Source: Zeimonas sediminis
Lineage (GTDB): Bacteria; Pseudomonadota; Gammaproteobacteria; Burkholderiales; Burkholderiaceae_E
Direction: 5' to 3'
DNA: 64,000 nt
Assembly: GCF_023721795.1 (NCBI RefSeq)
Contig: NZ_JAMQYE010000001.1
Span: forward strand, 1,984,001-2,048,000
The position numbers and the translations under genes were made by a program. How positions within the stretch are numbered: position 1 is the first letter of the stretch; each line of letters starts with the position of its first letter. This document shows positions 19,445 to 29,580 of this stretch, in pieces. The notes under the pieces are model-generated. The model did no database searches and was not told where the DNA came from. It saw only the letters and a program-made list of their open reading frames with translations.

Positions 19445-19900
19445 ATGCCCGCTCCGATCTGGAAGAAGACCGTCACCTGCCAGGACATCGACCGCGTCCA
19501 CCAGGCCACGCTGTGCGAGCGGATCGGGCTGGAGTTCGTGGAGATCGGTGACGACTTCCTGCGCGCGCGGATCCCGGTCGACCACCGCACGGTGCAGCCG
19601 ATGGGCATCGTTCACGGCGGCTCCTCGGTCGCGCTGGCCGAGACGCTGGGCAGCGTGGCCTCGTGGATGTGCGTCGACGACTCGAAGGCGGCGGTGGGGC
19701 TGGAGATCAACGCCAACCACCTGCGGCCGGCGACGAAGGGCTGGGTCTACGGCCGGGCCACGCCGATCCACGTGGGGCGCACCACGCACGTGTGGCAGAT
19801 CGAGCTGACCGACGAGGAAGGCCGGCGCACCTGCGTGTCGCGCATCACCATGGCGATCATCGACCGGCCGCCGGAGCAGGCGCGGAAGCCACAGGGCTGA
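19445..19900 (+). CDS. Hotdog-fold acyl-CoA thioesterase (EntH/YdiI/PaaI group)
   Basis: 151 residues with the hotdog signature MGIVHGGSSVALAETLGS containing the catalytic Glu, a central DSKAAVGLEINANHLRP strand and a GRTTHVWQIELTDEEGR C-terminus. It hydrolyses acyl- or aroyl-CoA esters. Position 45 nt after the marR-type gene suggests it recovers CoA from unwanted products of the CoA ligase. Its last 44 nt overlap the end of the convergent lytic transglycosylase gene. Confidence 0.85.
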   Translation: MPAPIWKKTVTCQDIDRVHQATLCERIGLEFVEIGDDFLRARIPVDHRTVQPMGIVHGGSSVALAETLGSVASWMCVDDSKAAVGLEINANHLRPATKGWVYGRATPIHVGRTTHVWQIELTDEEGRRTCVSRITMAIIDRPPEQARKPQG

Positions 19901-20648
19901 TCTTCGGCGCGGGCGCGGGCGCGGACGCCGTCATCGCCGGCGCCGGCCCGGGCCGAGGCGCCGGCGCCCGGGCCTCCCAGCGCTTCCAGGCGCGCAGCAC
20001 CAGGTTCGGGTACTCGGCCCTGCCGAGGCTGCCGTTGTAGCGGCCGAGCGCGCGGAACAGGTTGCCGCGCTCGATGTCCAGGTAGTGCCGCAGGATCGTG
20101 CAGCCGTAGCGCAGGTTTGCCCGCATGTCGAACAGCCGCGCCGGCTCGCCGTCGCCGATCACGTCGGTCCAGAAGGGCATCACCTGCATGTAGCCGCGCG
20201 CGCCTGCGCTGGAGATCGCGTAGCGCCGGAACGCGCTCTCGACCTCGATGAGCCCGAGCACCAGGTGCGGGTCCAGCCCGGCGCGATGCGCCTCGTAGTG
20301 AACCGCCTCGAGGAACTCGACCCGCTGCCGGTGATCGGGCTTCCAGCGCCGCGGCAGGTGCGAGGACATCGCGGCCAGCCAGTCGACCTTCTCCAGCACG
20401 TCGTCGAAGCGCGCCTCGCGCGGCGCGTCGTCGCGCACCGCCGCAGCCAGCGCGGTGCGAACCGCGTCGGTCAGCGGCTCGTACTGCTGTTGCCCGGCGA
20501 TGGCCGGCGCGCCGGCGAGGGCCATGCCGGCCGACAGCAGGATCGCCGAGAGCGCGCGATGCGCCCGGGCCGCGGGCGACCGCGCGCCGGCACGCCCGCG
20601 AGGCGGGACGCGCGACGAATCGACGGGGCGGCGCACGGAAACGGTCAT
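19857..20648 (-). CDS. Lytic transglycosylase, Slt family
   Basis: 263 residues: basic N-terminus and hydrophobic export segment (ALSAILLSAGMALAGAPAIAG), helical linker, then an SLT domain. It carries catalytic Glu in LVLGLIEVESAFRRYAIS, the GARGYMQVMPFW motif and LRYGCTILRHYLD. It cleaves glycan strands to 1,6-anhydro-muropeptides, the substrate that AmpD later processes. The C-terminal 40 residues are Ala/Pro-rich. The ATG at 20648 leaves 25 nt after proS; a start at 20711 would overlap proS. Confidence 0.85.
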   Translation of the reverse strand: MTVSVRRPVDSSRVPPRGRAGARSPAARAHRALSAILLSAGMALAGAPAIAGQQQYEPLTDAVRTALAAAVRDDAPREARFDDVLEKVDWLAAMSSHLPRRWKPDHRQRVEFLEAVHYEAHRAGLDPHLVLGLIEVESAFRRYAISSAGARGYMQVMPFWTDVIGDGEPARLFDMRANLRYGCTILRHYLDIERGNLFRALGRYNGSLGRAEYPNLVLRAWKRWEARAPAPRPGPAPAMTASAPAPAPKISPVASAPAPAAGR

Positions 20649-20673
20649 CCTGCGGATTGAAGCCGAGCCGGCC

Positions 20674-22443
<1,770 letters not shown>

Positions 22444-22519
22444 GAAGGACTGCCGAAGGGGCTGGGCGGAACGACCCGACGGATCGGGGGAATGAGACCG
22501 TCGCGCCTGCGCCGGTCTA

Positions 22520-22525
22520 TATAAT
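22520..22525 (+). promoter_or_regulatory. rppH: Consensus -10 element upstream of rppH
   Basis: A perfect TATAAT lies 35 nt before the rppH ATG in the 116-nt divergent gap with proS. The hexamer 17 bp upstream is poor, so the -35 is weak or absent. A GAAGGGG ribosome site precedes the ATG. Confidence 0.55.
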
Positions 22526-22559
22526 CGGATCAATTGTAAGAGATCGAAGGGGTGCGGCC

Positions 22560-23171
22560 ATGCTGGACCGTGACGGCTATCGCCCCAACGTCGGCATCAT
22601 CCTGATCAATTCGAGGAACCAGGTCTTCTGGGGCAAGCGGATCCGTGAGCACTCGTGGCAGTTCCCGCAGGGCGGGATCAAGCGCGGCGAATCGCCCGAG
22701 CAGGCGATGTTCCGCGAGCTGCACGAAGAGGTCGGCCTGCGGCCCGAGCACGTCCGCGTGATCGGCCGCACCCGCGAGTGGCTGCGCTACGACGTGCCCC
22801 AGCACTGGGTGCGGCGCGAGTGGCGGGGCCACTACCGCGGCCAGAAGCAGATCTGGTTCCTCCTGAGGCTGGTCGGGCGCGACACGGACATCGACCTGCG
22901 CGCCAGCGGCCACCCGGAGTTCGATGCCTGGCGTTGGAACGACTTCTGGATCCCGCTCGACGCGGTGATCGAGTTCAAGCGCGAGGTCTACAGCCTCGCG
23001 CTGCAGGAACTGTCGCGAATGCTGCCGCAGAATCGCGGCGGCGCGCCGGGCGGCCGCGGCAACCCGCCGGGGGGCGGAAGGCCGCGCGCGCCTGCTGCCG
23101 GCCGGCCCCGGAACGACATCCCCGCCGAACCGGGCGCACTGCGCCCGCGCCGCGCGGAACAGGGCCAATGA
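22560..23171 (+). CDS. rppH: RNA pyrophosphohydrolase RppH
   Basis: Nudix hydrolase that removes pyrophosphate from mRNA 5' ends and so triggers decay. 203 residues; [17 protein letters not shown] start and the Nudix box spanning residues 38-60 (GGIKRGES ... RELHEEVGL), with [13 protein letters not shown] and [10 protein letters not shown] as in RppH. The last 45 residues are a Gly/Arg/Pro-rich tail of the kind seen in betaproteobacterial homologues. Its TGA overlaps the start of the next gene (ATGA). Confidence 0.94.
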   Translation: MLDRDGYRPNVGIILINSRNQVFWGKRIREHSWQFPQGGIKRGESPEQAMFRELHEEVGLRPEHVRVIGRTREWLRYDVPQHWVRREWRGHYRGQKQIWFLLRLVGRDTDIDLRASGHPEFDAWRWNDFWIPLDAVIEFKREVYSLALQELSRMLPQNRGGAPGGRGNPPGGGRPRAPAAGRPRNDIPAEPGALRPRRAEQGQ

Positions 23172-23797
23172 CGATGCTTCCGGAATTTCCTTGCGCGAGC
23201 ACCGGTGCGGTGGCGAACGCGGGCAAGGACAAGCGCGCCGGTCGCGGCCGCGCCGCCGCCCGCGCCACGCTGGCGTTCGCCTGGCTGGCCTTCGCCGGCG
23301 CGGCCGCCGCCCAGCCCTCGCTCGACCCGGTCAACAACCCGACGATCGACTACGTCGCGCCCGAGCCCGACCGGGTGAACGCGGCGCTGCCCGAAGCGAT
23401 GCCGGCGCTGCCGCCCGAGAAGGGCCTGAAGCGGATCGAGGTCAGCGCGACCACGCGCAACCGCTTCGCCGTCGACCCGGCCAGCGTCTCGGTGCTGGGG
23501 CGCAAGATCGTGCAGTTCACGATCGTGGCGACCAGCCCTAGCGGCGTGCGCAACATCGGTTACGAGGCGATCGACTGCAGCCGCGGCCAGGCCGCCCTGC
23601 TCGCGATCGGCCGCGACGGCAAGGGCTGGACGCCGGTCGGCCGGCCGATGTGGCGGCCGATCACCGCCGACGACACGGTCAACGGCTATCGCCGCGAGCT
23701 CGCGCGCGCCTGGTGCGAAGGCGCCGGGACCGCTAGCGACAAGCCCGCCGACATGATGGCCCGGCTCGACCTGGTGCCGCAGCAGTACCGGTACTGA
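23168..23797 (+). CDS. CNP1-like family exported protein
   Basis: 209 residues with a signal peptide ([19 protein letters not shown]) and a domain resembling the CNP1-like family. It has a conserved pair of Cys (EAIDCSRGQ and RAWCEGAG), one possible disulfide. Function is unknown. The ATG overlaps the rppH stop by 4 nt, so it is co-translated with rppH. Confidence 0.75.
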   Translation: MTMLPEFPCASTGAVANAGKDKRAGRGRAAARATLAFAWLAFAGAAAAQPSLDPVNNPTIDYVAPEPDRVNAALPEAMPALPPEKGLKRIEVSATTRNRFAVDPASVSVLGRKIVQFTIVATSPSGVRNIGYEAIDCSRGQAALLAIGRDGKGWTPVGRPMWRPITADDTVNGYRRELARAWCEGAGTASDKPADMMARLDLVPQQYRY

Positions 23798-23820
23798 GCG
23801 GGGCTGCAGGCGCCCCGCTC
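23796..23820. terminator. Bidirectional hairpin between CNP1-like gene and 2-hydroxyacid dehydrogenase
   Basis: Perfect 9-bp arms GAGCGGGGC / GCCCCGCTC with a 7-nt loop; the left arm begins inside the CNP1-like stop codon. It is the only feature in the 36-nt gap between convergent genes. Confidence 0.55.
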
Positions 23821-23833
23821 CCGGAGCGCGTTC

Positions 23834-24775
23834 TCAGCTCACTTGGGTGACGAGCGGCTTGCCCTCGGTCCACGCCGCCACGTTCTCCAGCACCAGCCTG
23901 CCCATCTCGGTGCGGGTCGGGTGCGTGCCGCTGCCCATGTGCGGCTGCAGGACCACGTTCTCCATGCCGATCAGCGCCTGCGGCACGTTCGGCTCGTCGT
24001 CGAACACGTCCAGACCGGCAGAGCCGAGCTTGCCGTTGCCGAGCAGCTCGACCATCGCGTCCTGGTCGACGACCGAGCCGCGCGCGATGTTCACGAAGAT
24101 GCCGTCGGGGCCGAGCGCCTCGAGCGCCGCGCGCGACACGATTCGGTGAGTGGCCGGGCCGCCCGGGCAGGCGGCGATCAGCACGTCGGCCCAGCGGGCC
24201 AGCTCGACCACGTCGCCGAAGTGCTGCCACTTCACCCCGGGCTTGGGCCGGGGTCCGTACCAGCCGATCGTCGTGCCGAAGGACTCGCAACGCTTCGCGA
24301 TCGCCGAGCCGATCCGGCCCAGCCCCACGATGCCGACCTTGCGGCCGCCCAGGCTCTGGGTGAGCGGCATGCCGCCCTTCAGCCACTTGCCCTCGCGCAC
24401 GAAGCGATCGCCATAGGGGATGCGGCGCACGGTGGCCAGCAGCAGCGCCAGGGCCAGGTCGGCGACCTCGTCGGTCAGCACGTCGGGCGTGTTGGTGACC
24501 GCGATGCCGCGCTTGCGGCAGTACTCGAGGTCGATCGCATCGACGCCGACGCCGAAGCAGGCGACCAGCTCCAGCTTCGGCAGCTTCGCCATCGTGGCCG
24601 CGTCGATGCCCTTGCCGCCGGTGGTCACGACCACGCGGCAGCCGTCGGCCAGCGAGGCCAGAAGCGCGCCGGCATCGGGCGCCTCCCAGAGGCGATGCAC
24701 GGTGTAGCGCGATTCGAGCGCCTGCTGGGTCGGGCCGTAGAGAGGCGCCATCAGCAGGATCGGGGACTGGTTCAT
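23834..24775 (-). CDS. D-2-hydroxyacid dehydrogenase (glyoxylate/hydroxypyruvate reductase type)
   Basis: 313 residues. NAD(P)-binding GRKVGIVGLGRIGSAIA, catalytic Arg in NIARGSVVDQ, Glu in FDDEPNVP and His in VLQPHMGSGT are all present. The enzyme should interconvert 2-oxo acids and D-2-hydroxy acids with NAD(P)H; glyoxylate or hydroxypyruvate are likely substrates. The ATG at 24775 follows AGGAAAG. It is the last gene of an SDR / Ldh2-type / hydroxyacid dehydrogenase set. Confidence 0.88.
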   Translation of the reverse strand: MNQSPILLMAPLYGPTQQALESRYTVHRLWEAPDAGALLASLADGCRVVVTTGGKGIDAATMAKLPKLELVACFGVGVDAIDLEYCRKRGIAVTNTPDVLTDEVADLALALLLATVRRIPYGDRFVREGKWLKGGMPLTQSLGGRKVGIVGLGRIGSAIAKRCESFGTTIGWYGPRPKPGVKWQHFGDVVELARWADVLIAACPGGPATHRIVSRAALEALGPDGIFVNIARGSVVDQDAMVELLGNGKLGSAGLDVFDDEPNVPQALIGMENVVLQPHMGSGTHPTRTEMGRLVLENVAAWTEGKPLVTQVS

Positions 24776-24857
24776 GGGGCTTCCTTTCCTCTGTTTCGAT
24801 TGCGGGAATCTTGGCGGGCGCCGGCGGCCGCGCAGCGACGGCCCCGGGCCCGGTCGG

Positions 24858-25925
24858 TCATCGGGCGGCCGGCACCGGCACGCCGAGCTTGCCTGCCCAG
24901 GCCTCGAGCGCCGGCATGATGCCCGGGTGCAGCGCGACGCCCTTGTCCAGCTGCTCGGCGCGCAGCGCCAGCCCGCGCTCGCCGGGCAGGCGAACCGGCC
25001 GGGCCGGGTCGCGCGGCTTCGACGCATGGCAGGCGTCGACCACCCAGTCGCTCTGGCGCAGGAAGGCATCGGCGCCGGCGAAGGCCGCGGTGTCGTAGAC
25101 CTGCACGAACACGGTGGCGCCCCAGCCCTCGGTGGGATCGGCGCGGCCGTGGCCGGCCAGCCCGCCGGTCAGCGCCTCGATCGTGAGCGCCAGGCCGTAG
25201 CCCTTGTGGCCGGCGTCGAGCCCGCCGAGCGGCAGGATCGTGCCGGGCGGCTGGGTGAACAGCACCGCGGGGTCGTCGCTCGGGTTGCCGTCGGCATCCA
25301 TCCACCACCGATGCGCGCCGCGCCGGCCGGCGGCCTTCAGCCGGTTGCTCATGCCGTTGGTGGTGATCGAGGCCGAGATGTCGACCATCACCGGCCCGGC
25401 CGACGCCGGGATGCCGACCGCGATCGGGTTCGGCGTGAACACCGGCTGCGTGCCGCCGAAGGGCGCCACGCTGGCGGTGGCCGCGTCGGAACTGGCGATG
25501 ACCACCAGCAGGCCCTCGCGCGCCGGCTGCTCCAGGTAGGCCGCCAGGCAAGCGATGTGGTGGCTGCGGCGGATCGCGATCGTGGCCGCGCCGTGCTCGC
25601 GCGCCCGCGGCGCGCCCCAGGCGATCGCCCGGCGCACCAGCCACGGCCCGGGCAGGCGACGGCCGTCCCAGGTGGCCACCGCGCTGCGCTCGGCGATCAC
25701 CTTCGGCTCGCCGCTCGCGGTCATCGAGCCCTTCTCGAGCTCGCCCAGGTAGCCGGCCAGCAGGTGCAGGCCGTGGGTGTCGTGGCCCAGCAGGTCGCCC
25801 TCGACCAACACCTCGGCCACGTCGCGCGCCTTGTCGGCCTCGAGCCCCACGCCGCGCAGCAGCGCCTCGCCGAAGGCGGCCAGGGCCGCGGCGTCGTAGC
25901 GCGCCGCCTTGTTTTCGTTCGTCAT
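24858..25925 (-). CDS. Ldh2-family NAD(P)-dependent oxidoreductase (malate/lactate/ureidoglycolate dehydrogenase type)
   Basis: 355 residues of the Ldh_2 (YlbC/AllD/ComC) fold, distinct from Rossmann dehydrogenases. Motifs: GHDTHGLHLLAGYL near the N-terminus, the catalytic-His region RRSHHIACLAAYLE, NPIAVGIPASAGPVMVDIS and GHKGYGLALTIEALTGGL. Members oxidise 2-hydroxy acids such as sulfolactate, ureidoglycolate, malate or 2,3-diketogulonate. The ATG at 25925 is 28 nt after the SDR gene, so the two are probably one transcript. Confidence 0.87.
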   Translation of the reverse strand: MTNENKAARYDAAALAAFGEALLRGVGLEADKARDVAEVLVEGDLLGHDTHGLHLLAGYLGELEKGSMTASGEPKVIAERSAVATWDGRRLPGPWLVRRAIAWGAPRAREHGAATIAIRRSHHIACLAAYLEQPAREGLLVVIASSDAATASVAPFGGTQPVFTPNPIAVGIPASAGPVMVDISASITTNGMSNRLKAAGRRGAHRWWMDADGNPSDDPAVLFTQPPGTILPLGGLDAGHKGYGLALTIEALTGGLAGHGRADPTEGWGATVFVQVYDTAAFAGADAFLRQSDWVVDACHASKPRDPARPVRLPGERGLALRAEQLDKGVALHPGIMPALEAWAGKLGVPVPAAR

Positions 25926-25953
25926 CGCTTGCGTCTCCTGTGCGCGCCCGGGA

Positions 25954-26712
25954 TCAATAGACCGCGCGGCCGCCCGACAGGTCGAACACCGCGCCGGTCG
26001 AGAACGAGCACTCCTCGCTCGACAGCCAGGCGACCATCGCGGCGATCTCGTCGACGCCGCCGAAGCGGGCCATCGGGATCTTCGACAGCATGAAGTCGAT
26101 GTGCTGCTGGGTCATCTGCTCGAAGATCGGCGTGCGCACCGCCGCCGGCGTGATGCAGTTGACCCGCACGCCGGACCTCGCGGTCTCCTTGCCGAGCGAC
26201 TTGGTCAGGCCGATCACCGCGGCCTTCGACGCGCTGTAGGCCGACGCGTTCGGATTGCCGTCCTTGCCCGCGATCGACGCGATGTTCACGATGCGGCCGT
26301 AGTCGTTCTTCAGCATCTCGCGCACCACCGCGCGGTTGCACAGGAACACGCCGTGCAGGTTCACGTCGAAGACCTTGCGCCAGTCGGCGAACGGATAGTC
26401 GGCGACCGTGGTGTTCGGGCCGGTGATGCCGGCGCTGCAGCAGAGGATGTCGATGCGCCCCATCGCCGCCACGGTGGCCGCGGTGGCCGCGTCCACGCCG
26501 GCCTCGTCGGCCACATCGACGCCGAAGCCGGCATGGCCGCCGCCCGCGACCGCCGGCAGCGCGGCCGCGGTGGCCTGCGCGGCCTGCTCGTTCAGGTCCC
26601 AGACCGCCACGCGGGCGCCGCTCGCCGCGTAGCGCAGCGCGATCGCCGCGCCGATGCCCGACGCGCCGCCGGTGATCACCGCCACGCGGTCCTTCAGGTC
26701 GATTGCATTCAT
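25954..26712 (-). CDS. Short-chain dehydrogenase/reductase
   Basis: 252 residues: classical SDR with VAVITGGASGIGAAIA cofactor motif, CCSAGI (NNAG position), catalytic Ser in IVNIASIAGKDG and YSASK with Tyr and Lys. The acidic residue in AVWDLNE suggests NAD(H). In context it may oxidise or reduce a sugar acid (gluconate 5-dehydrogenase-like or 3-oxoacyl-type), which sequence alone cannot decide. It is divergent from the CtBP-like gene at 68 nt. Confidence 0.87.
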   Translation of the reverse strand: MNAIDLKDRVAVITGGASGIGAAIALRYAASGARVAVWDLNEQAAQATAAALPAVAGGGHAGFGVDVADEAGVDAATAATVAAMGRIDILCCSAGITGPNTTVADYPFADWRKVFDVNLHGVFLCNRAVVREMLKNDYGRIVNIASIAGKDGNPNASAYSASKAAVIGLTKSLGKETARSGVRVNCITPAAVRTPIFEQMTQQHIDFMLSKIPMARFGGVDEIAAMVAWLSSEECSFSTGAVFDLSGGRAVY

Positions 26713-26780
26713 GAAACGCTTCCTCGTTGCTGTATCGTTGTCGGCGGATTCAATCCCGGATCCGAACCCGCCCGCTACAA

Positions 26781-27752
26781 ATGAAAAAAGTCCTGTTCAC
26801 CGACTACGACATGCTCGACGTCTCGCTCGAGCGCAAGATCTTCGCCGACGCCGGCATCGAGCTGGTCGAGGGCCAGTGCCGCACCGAGGACGAGGTGATC
26901 CGCCTGTCCGAAGGCTGCAGCGCGCTGCTGGTGCAGTACGCGCCGGTCGGCGACAAGGTGTTCGCCGCGCGCCCCGGCATCGGGCTGGCCTCGCGGATCG
27001 GCGCCGGCTACGACACGATCGATGCCAGGGCCGCGGCCCGCCACGGCGTGTGGGTGGCCAACTCGCCCGACTACGGCGTGGGCGAGGTCTCGCTGCACGC
27101 GCTGTCGATGATGCTGTCGGTGATCCGCAACATCGCCCGCTACGACCGCGACATCCACGCCGGCACCTGGCACTACACCAGCCCCGGCAAGATCCCGCGC
27201 GCGCAGAACCTGACCGTCGGCGTGCTGGGCCTCGGACGCATCGGCAAGCGCTTCGCGCACTACGCCCAGCCGATCTTCAAGCGGGTGATCGCGCACGACC
27301 CCTACCTGATCGACGGCGACTTCCCGCAGTACGTGCAGCGGGTGTCGATCGAGGACCTGTTCAGCCAGGCCGACGCGATCTCGATCCACTGCCTGCTGAA
27401 CGAGGAGACCCGCGGGCTGGTCGACGAGCGGCTGCTGTCGCTGATGAAGCCCGGCTCCTACCTGGTGAACACCGCGCGCGGCGCGATCGTCGACGTCGAC
27501 GGCCTGGTGCGCGTGATGAAGACCGACCGGCTGGCCGGCGTCGGCCTGGACGTGCTGCCGGTTGAACCGGTGCAGCCCGACCATCCGCTGCTGTCCGATC
27601 CGCGTGTGCTGCTGTCGCCGCATTCGGCCTTCTATTCGATGGAGTCGGAGATCGAGCTGCGGCGCAAGGCCGCGATGAACATCGTGAACTGGCTCAATAC
27701 CGGGCGGCCCGACTACCCGGTGGTCGTCGGGACCCGCAACCCGCCGGCCTGA
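26781..27752 (+). CDS. CtBP-like D-2-hydroxyacid dehydrogenase
   Basis: 323 residues of the D-isomer hydroxyacid dehydrogenase family: SRIGAGYDTID, NAD site LTVGVLGLGRIGKRFA, catalytic Arg in NTARGAIVD, Glu in LPVEPVQ and His in LLSPHSAFYS. The latter (with LRRKAAMNIVNWL) resembles C-terminal-binding-protein-like bacterial enzymes. ATG at 26781 gives MKKVLFTDYD. It is transcribed away from the SDR group and likely serves the same sugar-acid metabolism. Confidence 0.86.
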   Translation: MKKVLFTDYDMLDVSLERKIFADAGIELVEGQCRTEDEVIRLSEGCSALLVQYAPVGDKVFAARPGIGLASRIGAGYDTIDARAAARHGVWVANSPDYGVGEVSLHALSMMLSVIRNIARYDRDIHAGTWHYTSPGKIPRAQNLTVGVLGLGRIGKRFAHYAQPIFKRVIAHDPYLIDGDFPQYVQRVSIEDLFSQADAISIHCLLNEETRGLVDERLLSLMKPGSYLVNTARGAIVDVDGLVRVMKTDRLAGVGLDVLPVEPVQPDHPLLSDPRVLLSPHSAFYSMESEIELRRKAAMNIVNWLNTGRPDYPVVVGTRNPPA

Positions 27753-27755
27753 ACC

Positions 27756-27812
27756 TTCGCAGAGATCTGCGGCGCGGCCCGATCCCGGGCCGCTCGCCAA
27801 GATCTCCGCGAA
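27756..27812. terminator. Large double-stem terminator between convergent genes
   Basis: Outer arms TTCGCAGAGATCT (27756-27768) and AGATCTCCGCGAA (27800-27812) pair at 12 of 13 positions. An inner hairpin GCGGCCCG / CGGGCCGC (27774-27793) sits between them. The 57-nt structure fills most of the 76-nt gap between the CtBP-like gene and the FAH-family gene. Confidence 0.65.
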
Positions 27813-27828
27813 CGTTCGGGAGGCCGGA

Positions 27829-28677
27829 TCAGGCCTTGAACTTCACGACCTGCTGGCGCTGCTCGCCCAGCCCGGCGATGCCCAGCGTCATCACGTCGCC
27901 GGCCTTCAGGAACTGCTGCGGCTTCATGCCCATGCCCACCCCCGGCGGCGTGCCGGTGGTGATGATGTCGCCCGGGTTCAGCGTCATGAACTGGCTCACG
28001 TAGGCCACCAGCGTGGCGCAGTCGAAGATCATCGTCTTCGTGTTGCCGGTCTGCATGCGCTTGCCGTTCACGTCGAGCCACATGTCGAGGTTCTGCGGGT
28101 TCTTGACCTCGTCGGCGGTCAGGATCCACGGGCCGACCGGGCCGAAGGTGTCGCAGCCCTTGCCCTTGTCCCAGGTGCCGCCGCGCTCGAGCTGGTACTC
28201 GCGCTCGGACACGTCGTTGACCAGCACGTAACCCGCCACGTGCTCGAGCGCCGCCTTCTTGCTTACGTAGCGCGCGCGGCTGCCGATCACGATGCCGAGC
28301 TCGACCTCCCAGTCGGTCTTCTTCGAGCCCTTGGGCAGCATCACGTCGTCGTTCGGGCCAACCATCGAGCTGAGCGTCTTGTGGAAGATGATCGGCTCCT
28401 TGGGCACCGGCGAGCCGGTCTCGGCCGCGTGGTCCGAGTAGTTCAGGCCGATGGCCACGAACTTGGTCGTGCCGGTCAGCGGCACGCCGTAGCGCGGCTT
28501 GCCGCGCACCAGCGGCAGCTTGTCGGCCTTGACCTTGGCGAGCTTCGCCAGGCCCTTGGGCGAGAGCTGCTCGGGGCCGATGTCGGCGACGATGCCGGAC
28601 AGGTCGCGCAGCTTGCCATCGGCGTCGATCAGGCCGGGCTTCTCCTTGCCGGGTTTTCCGTAGCGGACGAGTTTCAT
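27829..28677 (-). CDS. Fumarylacetoacetate hydrolase (FAH) family protein
   Basis: 282 residues. Small N-terminal domain (MKLVRYGKPGKEKPGLID), then the FAH fold with FVAIGLNYSDHAAETG, metal-binding Glu/Asp in KKTDWEVELGIVIG, KGCDTFGPVGPW and the end TGTPPGVGMGMKP. The family hydrolyses C-C bonds of beta-diketones or acylpyruvates. The next gene upstream is a DHRS6-like SDR. In bacterial L-fuconate pathways such an SDR makes 2,4-diketo-3-deoxy-L-fuconate and an FAH protein cleaves it, so that role is plausible here. Confidence 0.87.
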   Translation of the reverse strand: MKLVRYGKPGKEKPGLIDADGKLRDLSGIVADIGPEQLSPKGLAKLAKVKADKLPLVRGKPRYGVPLTGTTKFVAIGLNYSDHAAETGSPVPKEPIIFHKTLSSMVGPNDDVMLPKGSKKTDWEVELGIVIGSRARYVSKKAALEHVAGYVLVNDVSEREYQLERGGTWDKGKGCDTFGPVGPWILTADEVKNPQNLDMWLDVNGKRMQTGNTKTMIFDCATLVAYVSQFMTLNPGDIITTGTPPGVGMGMKPQQFLKAGDVMTLGIAGLGEQRQQVVKFKA

Positions 28678-28765
28678 GGGGTCTCCAGTGGGGTCGTGTG
28701 TTGATCGGGGGGTGAACGAAAAAATGGGGCGGAAGGCGTTCTCGAGAATCGCCGCGTGGCCGGGG

Positions 28766-29521
28766 TCAGATCGTCATGCCGCCGTCGACGGCGACGCACT
28801 GGCCGGTCATGAAGGCGCTCTCGTCGCTCGCCAGGTAGACGACGATCGGGATGATCTCCTCGGCGGTCGCGATCCGGCCCATCGGCTGGCGCGCCACGAA
28901 CATCTTTCGCGCTTCGTCGACGTCGCCGAGCTGGCGCATCCGGTCGTGAAGGCTGGGCGTTTCGACCGTGCCCGGGGCGATGCAGTTGCAGCGAACGCCC
29001 TTCGCGACGAAGTCGGCAGCGACCTGCTTGGTCAGGCCGACCACAGCGGCCTTCGAGGCGCCGTAGGCGAAGCGGTTCGGGAGGCCGCGCAGCGACGAGC
29101 AGACCGAGGCCATGTTGACGATCGACCCGCCGCCGTTCTCGAGCATCTTCGGCAGCGCCGCCTTGATCGTCTTGTACATCGCGCGCACGTTGATCGCGAA
29201 GCTGCGGTCCCAGTCGGCGTCCTCGCACTCGAAGATCGTGCCCTGGTGCACGTAGCCGGCGCAGTTGAACAGCACGTCGAGCGGCGGCAGCTCGCCGATC
29301 ATTCGCGCGACCGCCGCGTCGTCGGTCACGTCGAGCCGGGCCACCACGATCGACAGGCCCTCGGCGCGCGCCTCGTCGGCCAGCGCCTTGAGCAGGTCCT
29401 CGCGCAGGTCGGTGGCCACCACCCGCGCGCCCTCGCGCGCCATCGCCAGCGCCGACGCGCGGCCCATGCCCTGCGCCGCCGCGGTCACGAATACATGCTT
29501 TCCTTCCAGCCGTCCGGCCAC
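28766..29521 (-). CDS. Short-chain dehydrogenase, DHRS6 / 2-keto-3-deoxy-L-fuconate dehydrogenase-like
   Basis: 251 residues. HVFVTAAAQGMGRASA cofactor motif with Ala-rich TAAAQG, LFNCAGYVHQGT, catalytic Ser in VNMASVCSSL, YGASK (Tyr, Lys) and NCIAPGTVETPSL. The stretches TAAAQG, AGYVHQGT, SSLRGLPNRFAYGASKAAV and the end ASDESAFMTGQ..DGG closely follow the DHRS6/BDH2 type, to which bacterial 2-keto-3-deoxyfuconate and 4-hydroxyproline dehydrogenases belong. It precedes the FAH-family gene by 88 nt on the same strand. Confidence 0.86.
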   Translation of the reverse strand: MAGRLEGKHVFVTAAAQGMGRASALAMAREGARVVATDLREDLLKALADEARAEGLSIVVARLDVTDDAAVARMIGELPPLDVLFNCAGYVHQGTIFECEDADWDRSFAINVRAMYKTIKAALPKMLENGGGSIVNMASVCSSLRGLPNRFAYGASKAAVVGLTKQVAADFVAKGVRCNCIAPGTVETPSLHDRMRQLGDVDEARKMFVARQPMGRIATAEEIIPIVVYLASDESAFMTGQCVAVDGGMTI

Positions 29522-29580
29522 TTGCTTTCTCCCGTGGTTGTGTTCGTCGATGCCGCGAGCCGGCTAGCGTAGCGCAGCGC

